Origin: Haoranjiania flava
GTDB taxonomy: Bacteria > Bacteroidota > Bacteroidia > Chitinophagales > Chitinophagaceae
NCBI RefSeq assembly: GCF_025631005.1
Contig: NZ_JAOTPL010000003.1
Span: 62,001-126,000 of the forward strand
Direction: 5' to 3'
DNA: 64,000 bases
The notes under the pieces were generated by a model that worked only from the letters and a program-made list of their open reading frames with translations, did not search any database and was not told the origin of the DNA. The translations under genes were made by a program, and so were the position numbers. How positions within the stretch are numbered: position 1 is the stretch's first letter; the number at the start of each line of letters is the position of its first letter. This document shows positions 25,763-35,571 of the stretch, one piece after another.

Positions 25763-26068
25763 ATGTTCACTGTATTTATTATTATGCTAATCGGAATTGC
25801 CTCAGGATATTTCCTGAGGCGTTTTCCTGATATTAAGTTTATAGGTAAGCTTATTTCGTGTTTTATTTTCATCTTGCTTTTCTTTTTGGGGATTTCTGTA
25901 GGCACAAATGAAAAAATTGTTAACAATCTTGATACCATCGGGCTCCAGGCCCTTATTATAACCATAGGCGCTATTGCAGGCAGCGTACTGCTTAGCTGGT
26001 GGCTCTATGCTAAAGTCTTTATAAAGGGAAAGAGCACAAAAACGGAAAACACGAAGGAACATGAATAA
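25763..26068 (+). CDS. LysO-type membrane protein, N-terminal piece
   Basis: A 101-residue protein with about three transmembrane helices (about 1-20, 28-50 and 62-85) and a charged tail KGKSTKTENTKEHE. It resembles the DUF340 N-terminal part of the lysine exporter LysO (E. coli YbjE, 299 residues). Together with the next gene (200 residues) it adds up to about one LysO. The pair lies inside a polysaccharide-utilisation operon between SusD1 and a GH2 enzyme, which is unusual. The family call is by pattern and length. Confidence 0.6.
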   Translation: MFTVFIIMLIGIASGYFLRRFPDIKFIGKLISCFIFILLFFLGISVGTNEKIVNNLDTIGLQALIITIGAIAGSVLLSWWLYAKVFIKGKSTKTENTKEHE

Positions 26069-26095
26069 ATTAATTGCACTTTTTTTATATACAGC

Positions 26096-26698
26096 ATGAA
26101 AGGAAGCCTGATTATACTTTCGTTTTTTATTGCCGGAGCCCTGGCAGGCTACACGGGCATCTTGCCTGAAGTGATCTTGCAAAACGACTTTAGTGTGTAC
26201 GTTTTGTATGTGCTAATGTTTCTCGTAGGTATCAATATTGGTTATGACAGCCAAACACTGGCTTCGCTGAAGATCAATAAATTCAGGATCATGCTGGTGC
26301 CGCTGGCAACCCTTGCCGGTACGCTGATCGGGTCGGCACTGACGGGACTTCTTATTCCCAGGTGGACTATATTTGAATGCATGGCTGTGGGATCGGGCTT
26401 TGGCTATTATTCCCTGTCAAGCATTTTCATCACCCAGTATAAAGGTGCCGAACTGGGTACCATTGCCTTGGTTTCTAACATTATACGGGAGCTCTTCACC
26501 TTGCTTGCTGCACCTTTGCTGGTTGCCTGTTTTGGAAAACTGGCTCCTGTATGTTCCGGAGGCGCTACCACTATGGATACTACGCTGCCTGTAATTAGCA
26601 GGTATTCGGGTTCGGAATTTGTGATCATAGCTATTTTTCATGGCATAACATTGGACCTGCTGGTGCCTTTTCTGGTTACTTTTTTTTGCTATTTATAA
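26096..26698 (+). CDS. LysO-type transporter, C-terminal piece
   Basis: A 200-residue protein with about six hydrophobic segments. The LysO family core is visible: YVLMFLVGINIGYD (near 39-52), a glycine-rich GSGFGYYSLSSIFIT (near 100-114), IALVSNIIRELFTLLAAPLL and SGGATTMDTTLPVISRY (near 152-170). LysO exports lysine in E. coli; the substrate here is unknown. It follows the N-terminal piece by 27 bp and precedes the GH2 gene by 10 bp, so all are probably on one transcript. Confidence 0.7.
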   Translation: MKGSLIILSFFIAGALAGYTGILPEVILQNDFSVYVLYVLMFLVGINIGYDSQTLASLKINKFRIMLVPLATLAGTLIGSALTGLLIPRWTIFECMAVGSGFGYYSLSSIFITQYKGAELGTIALVSNIIRELFTLLAAPLLVACFGKLAPVCSGGATTMDTTLPVISRYSGSEFVIIAIFHGITLDLLVPFLVTFFCYL

Positions 26699-26708
26699 TT
26701 GATTAGGA

Positions 26709-29700
26709 ATGAAAAAATTGAACATTATTATATGGCTGTCTATCCTGACGCAGCTTGTGTATGCACAGGAAAAGCCTAAGGAGTGGGAAAATGCTCTGGT
26801 AAACCAGGTAAACCGCTTGCCCATGCATGCCTTTTTCAAACCGTATGCCGCTAAAGAAGCCGCTATGAAAAGGCTGCAGGAAAATAGCAGGGAGCTGCTG
26901 CTGAACGGAACGTGGAACTTTCATTATGCCAAAAATCCTGCATCGCGCCCGGCCGAGTTTTACAAAAAAGACTTTAAAATGGAAGCCTGGAGCAAGATCA
27001 TTGTACCCGGAAGCTGGGAGCTACAGGGCTTTGATGCACCGATCTATACGGATGTATCCTATCCCTTCCCTCCTAACCCTCCTCATGTACCTAAGGATTA
27101 TAATCCGGTAGGCTCGTACAAGCGTACCTTCACTGTTCCTGCCGACTGGAAAGGAATGGACGTCATCTTACGGTTCAGCGGGGTTGAATCGGCCTTTTAC
27201 TGCTGGGTGAACGGAGCGTATGTAGGCTATAGTGAAGACAGCAGGCTTCCGGCAGATTTCGATATAAGCAAACATTTGAGACCCGGCTTAAATGACGTGT
27301 CTGTTGAAGTATACCGCTACAGCGATGGCTCTTACCTGGAAGGACAGGACTACTGGAAGTTTAGCGGCATTGAACGCAATGTTGCGCTGATTGCCCGCCC
27401 TAAAACGCGGGTTGAAGACTTTGGTCTTAAAGCGGAGCTGAACAATGGCTATAAAGACGGGCTTTTTAAACTGGCCATTAAAATGAAAAAGGGGCCTTCT
27501 TTTGAAGGCTCTTCGGTTAAAGTGGAAGTTTCTGACGGAGACGAACTTATTTATACAAATACCCGGCAACTGAAAGGAAAGGCAGATATGGCTTTTGATA
27601 TGGAAAGCTCATTCAGCAATGTAAAATCTTGGACAGCTGAGTCGCCTCATTTATATACACTTACTGTAAGCACGCTGGATAAGAATGCCCGGGTAACGGA
27701 AGCCTTCTCTCATCGCTTTGGCTTCAGAAGCATTGAAATGAAGAACGGATTGTTTTTAATCAATGGCGTGCCGGTTAAAATAAAGGGTGTAAACCGGCAT
27801 GAGTTCAATCCGCTTACCGGACGAAGCATTACAAAGGAAAGCATGATCCAGGATATTAAACTGATGAAGCAGTTCAATATCAATGCGGTGCGCTGCAGCC
27901 ACTATCCGAATATTGAAGACTGGTATGAACTGTGTGATGAATATGGCCTCTACCTGGTTGATGAGGCCAACCTTGAATCGCATGGAATGGAATCAACCAA
28001 AATGGAAACGCTGGCCAATCATCCCGACTGGATAGTACCTTTTCAGGAACGCGTGGAGCGCATGGCCGTGCGCGACAGGAATTACACCTCGGTTGTTACC
28101 TGGTCACTTGGCAATGAATCTGGCTATGGAAAGCACTTTGAAACGTTGTACCACTGGCTTAAAAAGTATGATTCTTCACGCCCTGTTCAATATGAGGGTG
28201 CGCGCAGAACGGGTATTTCAGACATTTACTGCCCCATGTATGCCCGGGTATATCATTTGCGAGAGCATGTGAACCAGCGTCAGCCGAAGCCTCTCATCCT
28301 TTGCGAATATGCACATGCCATGGGCAACAGCGTAGGCAACCTGAATGACTACTGGGACCTTATATGGAAGTATGATCAACTTCAGGGCGGCTTTATATGG
28401 GACTGGGTAGACCAGACTTTCCTGATAAAAGATGAAAAGAACAATGACATATGGGCTTATGGAGGCGATATGGGCTATGTGGGTGTGCCCAACGACTCGA
28501 ATTTTTGTGCAAACGGACTGGTTTCAGCGAATCGCTCACTGCATCCGCATATATGGGAGGTAAAAAAAGTGTACCAACCTGTGCATTTTGAGCCGGTTTC
28601 CTTGTCTGACAGGAAGATCCGTGTAACCAATCGTTTTGATTTCAGTAGTCTGGACGACTACGATTTTGAATGGCAGATTAAGGCCGACGGTGAAGTTTTG
28701 CGTAAAAAGCCGTTTTCCATAAAAGGGTTAAAAGCACATCAGTCGCGCGAGGTTATACTGGACCTGCCTTCGCTGACTCCTGCTCCTGGCAGGGAGTATT
28801 TTTTACATATTAATGCTTATTACAAGGGTAATCATCCGCTCATCCCGGCTGGACATCTGCAGGCTTATGAACAGTTTTTACTGCCGGTGGAAAAATTGCT
28901 TATGGCAAGAAAGCCGGCTCAAGGGCCTTTAAACGTACGTGATCACAAGGAAAGGATTGTGATATCGGGAAATAGCTTTGAAGTCGCTTTTTCTAAAAAG
29001 AACGGGCAGCTGTTTTCTATGAAACAGGGAGGCAACGAGCTGTTAAAAGAAGGCTTAGTGCCTAATTTCTGGCGGCCTCTGACGGATAATGATGTATCAA
29101 ACGGGTTGCAGCAGCGCTGTGCAACGTGGAGAGATGCAACGCAGGATATGACACTTGAACGCATCACTCATGCGAAAAGCGGCAATCAAATGTTGGTGAA
29201 TGTGGTGTATGACCTTGCTAAACAGGATGCAAAAGTACATATGGACTTTTCAATTGATGCTCAGGGAGTGATCGATGTGAATTATAAGCTACTCACCGGC
29301 AGCAAGCCGCTTCCGGAAATACCCAAAGTAGGCATGCACATGGTGCTTAAAGGGGAGTACGACCAGATGCAGTGGTTTGGAAGGGGACCTCACGAAAACT
29401 ATTGGGACAGAAAGAGTTCGGCTTTGGTTGACTTGTACAAAAGCGATGTATGGAGCCAGTTTCACCCTTATGTGCGGCCTCAGGAAACGGGTAATAAGTC
29501 GGACGTGCGCTGGTTTAAACTGGCAAATGCCAGGGGCGAAGGTATATTGGTAAAGGGTAAGCAACCCCTAAACATCAGCGCCTGGAATTTTCCGATGTCG
29601 GAGCTTATGTACGTCCCGTTTAAGATACAACGCAAGCATGGAGGCAGTATACAGAAGCAGGATATGGTGTGGCTTAACATTGATTACCTGCAAATGGGTG

Positions 29701-29834
29701 TTGGCGGAGATAATACCTGGGGCGCCCAAACGCATCCTGAATATACAATTACACCGGTTGATATGACCTATGGCTTTACTATCATTCCTTTTGGAAAGGG
29801 TATTAGTGCGGCCGATTTAAACAAGAAATTTTAA
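26709..29834 (+). CDS. Secreted GH2 beta-galactosidase
   Basis: A 1041-residue exported glycoside hydrolase of family 2, LacZ layout. Signal peptide (1-19); sugar-binding domain (about 45-230); immunoglobulin-like domain (about 235-340); TIM barrel (about 345-630); DUF4981 region (about 645-730); C-terminal Bgal small-chain domain (about 750-1035). The acid/base is E470 in SLGNESGYG and the nucleophile E533 in LCEYAHAMGNS. It probably removes terminal beta-galactose in the periplasm for SusCD1. It overlaps the next gene by one base. Confidence 0.93.
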   Translation: MKKLNIIIWLSILTQLVYAQEKPKEWENALVNQVNRLPMHAFFKPYAAKEAAMKRLQENSRELLLNGTWNFHYAKNPASRPAEFYKKDFKMEAWSKIIVPGSWELQGFDAPIYTDVSYPFPPNPPHVPKDYNPVGSYKRTFTVPADWKGMDVILRFSGVESAFYCWVNGAYVGYSEDSRLPADFDISKHLRPGLNDVSVEVYRYSDGSYLEGQDYWKFSGIERNVALIARPKTRVEDFGLKAELNNGYKDGLFKLAIKMKKGPSFEGSSVKVEVSDGDELIYTNTRQLKGKADMAFDMESSFSNVKSWTAESPHLYTLTVSTLDKNARVTEAFSHRFGFRSIEMKNGLFLINGVPVKIKGVNRHEFNPLTGRSITKESMIQDIKLMKQFNINAVRCSHYPNIEDWYELCDEYGLYLVDEANLESHGMESTKMETLANHPDWIVPFQERVERMAVRDRNYTSVVTWSLGNESGYGKHFETLYHWLKKYDSSRPVQYEGARRTGISDIYCPMYARVYHLREHVNQRQPKPLILCEYAHAMGNSVGNLNDYWDLIWKYDQLQGGFIWDWVDQTFLIKDEKNNDIWAYGGDMGYVGVPNDSNFCANGLVSANRSLHPHIWEVKKVYQPVHFEPVSLSDRKIRVTNRFDFSSLDDYDFEWQIKADGEVLRKKPFSIKGLKAHQSREVILDLPSLTPAPGREYFLHINAYYKGNHPLIPAGHLQAYEQFLLPVEKLLMARKPAQGPLNVRDHKERIVISGNSFEVAFSKKNGQLFSMKQGGNELLKEGLVPNFWRPLTDNDVSNGLQQRCATWRDATQDMTLERITHAKSGNQMLVNVVYDLAKQDAKVHMDFSIDAQGVIDVNYKLLTGSKPLPEIPKVGMHMVLKGEYDQMQWFGRGPHENYWDRKSSALVDLYKSDVWSQFHPYVRPQETGNKSDVRWFKLANARGEGILVKGKQPLNISAWNFPMSELMYVPFKIQRKHGGSIQKQDMVWLNIDYLQMGVGGDNTWGAQTHPEYTITPVDMTYGFTIIPFGKGISAADLNKKF

Positions 29835-31789
29835 TGCTGCCAGCAACTATAAGCAAATCGAAAAAACTTGGCCTGACAGTGGCCTTCCTGCTTGGTACAA
29901 CTGCACTCTTACAGTCGTGCAAGGCGGGGCAGAACCCTGCGCAGGGGAAGAAAGATTACAGGATGGACTATCCCAATTTGCTGAATGTGGTCTACACGCC
30001 AAATTCGGGAAGGCTGCAGGGGCAGGGCATGTTTACGGATATGGGCTCATGGATGGGCTTTACCATACCGGCCAGGGGAGCTTCTTATAACGGATTCTGC
30101 GGCCCTTTTGACCTTGACAACCGTACCTGGGTAAGCGAATCTGTATTTAAGCTATCGGCTCTGAACAAAAACAGGCAGGAGCTTGTTTATAAGCCGGATA
30201 CAGCGATTTATTATCCAGGCAAGCTGCTAATGAAATCCTCGTCTGGCCTGGAAAAGCTTGACCAGGCGCTTGTATTCATAACCGCCAATCATGCTTTGCT
30301 TAAATGTAGTTCGGCAAAAGACGTATACTTCAAACTTGAAGGAAGTCTGTCTGGACCGATGGTATGGACCAGGCAGGGTAACTCTCTACTGTCAACCTTA
30401 AAAAAGGGAGAGATCATCATGCTTAGTTTCCCTGGAAATGTAAGTCTGGATGTGAGCGGCAAGGCGTATACGGCTAGCTCAAAAAACTGTGTCAGACAGT
30501 TAAATGTTGTTGTTTCTTATTTCAACAGCAGTGAGGAGCATTCCCGGCGTAAGGCTGAAGCTGCAGGGATACTTAAGAGGGCTAATGAAAAATTCGATGC
30601 TAACAGCAACAGGTGGAATGGCTACATCCGTGCCAACCTGCGCAGCGATATGCCTCTGAAAAACAATAAAGTAATGGTGAAAAGCATCATGACGCTTATC
30701 AGCAATTGGCGTAGTCCTAAAGGCGCCCTGTATCATGCGGGCCTGGTACCCTCGCATGCAATGGACTATTTTGTAGGCTTCTGGGCCTGGGACTCCTGGA
30801 AACATGCGGTTGCCTTGTCGTCTATCGATAATAAGCTTGCAAAAGATCAGATGCGCACGATGTTTGACTATCAGGATGAGACGGGCATGATTGCCGATTG
30901 TATCTATACGGATTCTGCCGAAAACAACTACCGCGACTCAAAGCCTCCTCTGGCAGCGTGGGCCGTGGACGCTATCTATAAAGCAGACGGCGACAAAGCG
31001 TTCCTGAAGGAGATGTACCCTAAACTGCTGAAGTACTATCAATGGTGGTATACCTATCGCGATCATGACAAAAACGGCATTTGTGAATATGGCGCTACCG
31101 ACGGCACGCTGGAAGCTGCTAAATGGGAAAGCGGGATGGATAATGCCATTCGCTTTGACAGAACGATGATGCTTAAAAATAGCCCGAATGCATGGAGTAT
31201 GGATCAGGAGTCGGTGGATTTAAACGCCTACCTGCATCTTGAGTATGAACTGCTGAAGAAGTTCGCCAAAGTGCTGTCTGTTCCTTTTAAGGAAATCGAC
31301 CGGAAAGCAGTACTGCAAAAATACTTCTTTAGCAACCGGCACGGCTATTTCTTCGATAAGACGTTAAAGGGAGATTTTATTGAGGTGTATGGTCCCGAAG
31401 GATGGACGCCGCTCTGGACTGGGCTGGCGAACAAACAGCAGGCTGAACGGGTTGCAAAAATCATGTTTGATCCTAAAAAGTTTTCTACCTATATACCTTT
31501 CCCTACTGCGGCGGCCGATAATCCTAAGTTTAATTCACGGGGTTACTGGAGAGGTCCTATATGGCTTGATCAGGTCTACTTTGCCATAGCGGGTCTGAGA
31601 AAGTATGGCTATACTCAGGAGGCAGATACTTATACCCGGCAGGTATTCGGCCGCCTTAAGGGACTGGATGGCGATGCCCCTATTCATGAAAATTATGATG
31701 TTCATACGGGCCAACGGCTTAAAGCATCACATTTCAGCTGGTCGGCTGCCCACTTGTTCCTCATGTACAAGGATATGGGAAAGAAATAA
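29834..31789 (+). CDS. GH63-type glycosidase lipoprotein
   Basis: A 651-residue lipoprotein (signal ending ALLQSC, cysteine near 29) with an N-terminal beta region (about 45-230) and a C-terminal (alpha/alpha)6 barrel (about 255-650). Barrel motifs include DYFVGFWAWDSWKHAVALS (candidate catalytic acid), TGMIADCIYTDSAENNYRDS, NAWSMDQESVDLNAYL and GYWRGPIWLDQVYFAI. GH63 enzymes act on alpha-glucosyl or mannosylglycerate-type linkages; the exact substrate is open. Its ATG overlaps the GH2 stop (TAATG), so translation is probably coupled. Confidence 0.8.
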   Translation: MLPATISKSKKLGLTVAFLLGTTALLQSCKAGQNPAQGKKDYRMDYPNLLNVVYTPNSGRLQGQGMFTDMGSWMGFTIPARGASYNGFCGPFDLDNRTWVSESVFKLSALNKNRQELVYKPDTAIYYPGKLLMKSSSGLEKLDQALVFITANHALLKCSSAKDVYFKLEGSLSGPMVWTRQGNSLLSTLKKGEIIMLSFPGNVSLDVSGKAYTASSKNCVRQLNVVVSYFNSSEEHSRRKAEAAGILKRANEKFDANSNRWNGYIRANLRSDMPLKNNKVMVKSIMTLISNWRSPKGALYHAGLVPSHAMDYFVGFWAWDSWKHAVALSSIDNKLAKDQMRTMFDYQDETGMIADCIYTDSAENNYRDSKPPLAAWAVDAIYKADGDKAFLKEMYPKLLKYYQWWYTYRDHDKNGICEYGATDGTLEAAKWESGMDNAIRFDRTMMLKNSPNAWSMDQESVDLNAYLHLEYELLKKFAKVLSVPFKEIDRKAVLQKYFFSNRHGYFFDKTLKGDFIEVYGPEGWTPLWTGLANKQQAERVAKIMFDPKKFSTYIPFPTAAADNPKFNSRGYWRGPIWLDQVYFAIAGLRKYGYTQEADTYTRQVFGRLKGLDGDAPIHENYDVHTGQRLKASHFSWSAAHLFLMYKDMGKK

Positions 31790-32466
31790 ATCAAAAGCAG
31801 GATGCTTACAAACGGTTTTTTGGCAAGTTTATGCAGTCCGATCAAATGGCCGCTGCCAACATTCTATTGCTGGTTGATGGAGAAAGGCAATTTGACCGAA
31901 TTGTGCTGGATTTTAATTCTATAATGACTACCCAGTGCCGGAAATCAGCAAGGTGCGTCGCCTTCTGACACCCGCTCATTGCTTATCAATGACGTGTATG
32001 TAGTGTTGACAACATATGGCTGCGAAGTGGCACTAGTTCGTCTTCAAAACATTTTCTATCTTTTCAGGACGGCACCCTGTCCAAAACAGGCAATAAAAAC
32101 GGTAGGGCTCCTACGTTTGACAGCGGATTTTTTCAGCAGGACATTCTGGAATATTTGAAGGCAAACGCTTTGCTATATATTCTAGCCAGGTTCCGCCGGC
32201 CCTTGCAACGGTTTACTGGGTACAACAGGCATTTTTGCGGCTGGACGATGGATTGAAATCTGTGAACAATACCACGATGCCTCCTGTAAAGCCCAGAAAA
32301 AGTGTTGTTGCCAGAGAATACAAGAATACCCAAAAGGCGACCACATATTTGTAGATTCAGGTTACCCATTGAAAAAATCCTGAAAAATATTACCAAGCTT
32401 AACGGGTTCGTAATCAGTAATATAGATGCCAATAAATATATTATTTACAGATAAGTTGCCAATTGA
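31790..32466. other. Decayed stretch between GH63 and SusC2
   Basis: About 680 bp without an intact gene. Frames are broken throughout. Only the last 110 bases are recognisable, as a fecR 3' end. The rest looks like former coding sequence (GC-rich, short open runs) but I cannot name it. Confidence 0.6.
32345..32454 (+). pseudogene. fecR 3'-end remnant
   Basis: Codons from 32365 read PIEKILKNITKLNGFVISNI and on to a stop at 32452-32454. This matches the end of the intact fecR (PIEKILKNITSLNGLEISKV, stop at 20945) with only a few changes. Just upstream a FVDS block matches SVDS of the intact gene in another frame, implying a lost base near 32360. No start or sigma-binding part remains. Confidence 0.85.
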
Positions 32467-32912
32467 TTAGGGGATAAGCTTACTTACGTACGTTTTATAC
32501 CATATTCACATAAATTTAAGTTAATAAATATGCTAAAAAAATACCTGCATTTTATAATACTGTATGTAGTATTATTAACCAGTACCGCCGGCTTATTTGC
32601 ACAGGAAAGAAATGCAACGGTTAAAGGTATGATCTCCGATGGAACAGGCAACCCTGTGGGTTTTGTCACCGTATCTGCAAAAAACATCAATACACAGAAA
32701 ACGTACCAGGCTATTGCAGATTCGGCCGGAAATTTCACCATCAGTAACCTGCCTGTTGACGGCCAGTATAATTTTGACTTCAGTGCAGTCGGCTACGAAA
32801 AAAGAAGTATTTCCGGCTATACCTTGAAAGCAAATGCTCCCAACACCATTATTGTAAGCTTGAAAGCAGATGATGAAAGCCTGGGAGATGTGGTAGTTGT
32901 GGGATACGGAAC
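32467..32912 (+). repeat. Leader plus 5' end of susC2, duplicate of 20957-21402
   Basis: Same length as the copy at 20957-21402 with no net gap. The leader (for example CATATT-ACATAA-TTTAAGTTAATA) and the first ~136 codons are closely alike. This includes the region where an ECF promoter for susC1 would lie. Confidence 0.85.
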
Positions 32913-35553
32913 TGTACGAAAGAAAGATGTTACAGGCTCTATTGTAACATTGCAGTCCAAAGACTTTAATCAAGGCATAAACGTGGCTCCGGACCAGCTT
33001 ATCCAGGGTAAAACACCTGGTGTAATGGTTATTAATAATACAGGGCAGCCAGGGGGGTCTACTACTGTACGCATACGTGGAAACTCTTCAATAAGAGCCA
33101 GTAATAATCCATTATTTGTGCTTGATGGTATAGCTTTATCCGGAAAGTCAGCGCGTCCTGGAGGTTCTGGAGGATTTGGATCTGACGGAGGAAATCCGTT
33201 GGACTATCTTAATCCCAATGATATCGCCAGCATAGATATTCTCAAAGACGCCTCTGCTACGGCTATTTACGGCTCGCGCGGGGCAAATGGAGTGGTAATT
33301 ATTAACACCAAAAGAGGTGCAAGTGGAGAACCCACGTTTAATATTAATTCGTCTGTAGGAATATCCAATTTGCTAAGGAAGCCGGAAGTATTGTCAGCCT
33401 CACAGTTTAGAGAAGCTTTAAAAACGTATACTCCCGGTGAGACAACTAGTGCAGATTTTGGTAGTGATGTGGATGCTTTTAGTGAAATATTAAGAACCGC
33501 AATGATCCATAATCACAGCTTAGCTATTACCGGCGGCACAGATCGTGGCAGATACCGGTTATCCCTGGGTTATTTGAACCAGGAAGGCATTATCAAAACC
33601 AGCGAGCTCAACAAGCTAACAGCAAACTTAAGCTCAAGCTTTAAATTTCTTGAAAGCAAGCGTCTGGGCCTGGATGTGGACCTCTTCTTTACACAAACGC
33701 GTGAAAGAGTAGCTCCCATTGATGTGGCAGTAGGTTTTGAAGGTAACGTGGTATCACAGGCATTGAACTGGAACCCGACCAGGACTTTGAAAGATGAAAA
33801 TGGGAAACTTACCTGGGTTAGCCCTACAATCATTAATCCTCTTACTTCTTTGGAAGCTTTCAAAGATAAGACTAACGTTAACACCATCATCGCTAATATA
33901 GCTCCATCCTATAAAATCACTGACTGGCTACAGTATCGCCTCGCTTACAGTTTAACCCGGCAAACGGGGCTGCGTACAGGCATGTACGACAGGTTGCAGA
34001 TAAATCCTACGCATAATGAGAAAGGAATGGCATTTATTAATAATAATACCAATACCGATCAGCAAATTACACATACCTTAAACGTTAATAAAGATCTGAC
34101 AAATGACTTGAACCTGAATGCAGTGGCCGGGTACGAATATTTAAGTTATGATTCACGCTGGAATTCCCAATTGGGCTCTGGTTTTACCAATAAGGGAATT
34201 GATTTCTATGACTATCTGGGGTACTCGGTGGCTTCAAACCGTAATATTAATTCAGAGCGGTCGCCTGTAAATGAATTGCAATCTGTTTTTCTACGTTTGG
34301 GTTTCAATTACAAAGACAAATACCTATTAACTGGTACAATACGGAGAGATGGATCCACAAAGTTTGGTGAAAACAATAAATATGCAAATTTTCCTTCTTT
34401 AGCTTTCGCCTGGAACATATCTAATGAAGAATTTCTCAGAGAAACATTTCTGGACATTCTGAAATTACGTTTGGGATACGGACAAACCGGGAATAGCGAA
34501 TTTCCTTCCGGAGCTTCCAGAAACCGGTACGTATTTGGGATGCAAAGCCAGGAACAAACAAATTTTGGAAACCCCGATCTCAAATGGGAAACATCTGCTA
34601 CCTTGAATGCAGGTATTGATTTCGCGATGTTAAATAACAGGATCACAGGTTCAATTGACTATTTTTATAAAACAACAAAAGATGCTTTATTTGAAAGGAC
34701 TATTGCACAACCCGCCCCTGCCGGCAAAATTTGGGTGAACCTTGATGGTGAAGTAGTCAACAAAGGCCTTGAGATAATTGTTAGCGGAGATATAATCAGA
34801 AACAATATATGGAGATGGAACCTTGCAGCTAATGCTACATTTCTTGAGAATAACGTAACCGGGTTGCCGGGGTTTTATGAAACAGCTGTTCTGCGCGGCC
34901 AGGGGTTTTCAAATGTAGTAGGTCAGCGTATGGTTACCGGGCACCCGCTTAATGTTTGGTATCTCGCCATATTTGAAGGAATAGATCCTGCAAACGGAAG
35001 AAGCATGTATCTGAGTAAAGACGGCCATTCAGGTTCGGATGTTGATCCTGCGCAAAATAAATTCTACATTCATAGCCCCAATCCCAAAACATTGCTGGGT
35101 ATTTCAACACAGGCTTCGTATAAAAAATTTGCTGCGCAGATTAACATGAATGGTGCATTCGGGCATTATTTATTCAATAACACTTTAGCGACGGTACTAG
35201 GCATCAACAATCTCTCTGGCAAAAATATATCTCCCGTTTACTTTAAACCCGAACTAAAAGAGTCTACCTCTAATTCGGCTGCGCCATCAACGCGTTATTT
35301 GGAAAAAGGCGATTACTTAAAACTGGCAAATGCTACGCTCAGCTATAATGTTGGTAATATTGCTAACGGAGCTATTAAGAATTTAAGCATATCGCTTACA
35401 GGCCAAAACCTGTTGGTTTTCACCAAATACCGTGGTTTTGATCCTGAAGTTAATACGAATGGTGAAACAAATGGTATTCCATCTTTGGGTATAGAATACA
35501 TTCCATACCCTTCAGCAAGAACTTTTTTACTTGGAATTAATTTTTCTCTTTAA
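32530..35553 (+). CDS. SusC/RagA-type transporter (SusC2), mosaic
   Basis: A 1007-residue SusC. Signal peptide (about 1-25), regulatory-like domain (28-113), linker DVVVVGYGT (120-128), plug (about 135-265, with TTVRIRGNSSIRASNNPLFV and KDASATAIYGSRGANGVVII), barrel ending LLGINFSL. Residues 28-136 are nearly the same as SusC1; after that the proteins are only generally alike. By eye the base composition is more AT-rich after about 32.95 kb than in susC1. No intact sigma/FecR pair is present, only the fecR remnant in front. Confidence 0.93.
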   Translation: MLKKYLHFIILYVVLLTSTAGLFAQERNATVKGMISDGTGNPVGFVTVSAKNINTQKTYQAIADSAGNFTISNLPVDGQYNFDFSAVGYEKRSISGYTLKANAPNTIIVSLKADDESLGDVVVVGYGTVRKKDVTGSIVTLQSKDFNQGINVAPDQLIQGKTPGVMVINNTGQPGGSTTVRIRGNSSIRASNNPLFVLDGIALSGKSARPGGSGGFGSDGGNPLDYLNPNDIASIDILKDASATAIYGSRGANGVVIINTKRGASGEPTFNINSSVGISNLLRKPEVLSASQFREALKTYTPGETTSADFGSDVDAFSEILRTAMIHNHSLAITGGTDRGRYRLSLGYLNQEGIIKTSELNKLTANLSSSFKFLESKRLGLDVDLFFTQTRERVAPIDVAVGFEGNVVSQALNWNPTRTLKDENGKLTWVSPTIINPLTSLEAFKDKTNVNTIIANIAPSYKITDWLQYRLAYSLTRQTGLRTGMYDRLQINPTHNEKGMAFINNNTNTDQQITHTLNVNKDLTNDLNLNAVAGYEYLSYDSRWNSQLGSGFTNKGIDFYDYLGYSVASNRNINSERSPVNELQSVFLRLGFNYKDKYLLTGTIRRDGSTKFGENNKYANFPSLAFAWNISNEEFLRETFLDILKLRLGYGQTGNSEFPSGASRNRYVFGMQSQEQTNFGNPDLKWETSATLNAGIDFAMLNNRITGSIDYFYKTTKDALFERTIAQPAPAGKIWVNLDGEVVNKGLEIIVSGDIIRNNIWRWNLAANATFLENNVTGLPGFYETAVLRGQGFSNVVGQRMVTGHPLNVWYLAIFEGIDPANGRSMYLSKDGHSGSDVDPAQNKFYIHSPNPKTLLGISTQASYKKFAAQINMNGAFGHYLFNNTLATVLGINNLSGKNISPVYFKPELKESTSNSAAPSTRYLEKGDYLKLANATLSYNVGNIANGAIKNLSISLTGQNLLVFTKYRGFDPEVNTNGETNGIPSLGIEYIPYPSARTFLLGINFSL

Positions 35554-35571
35554 CCGATAAAGACTGAATTT

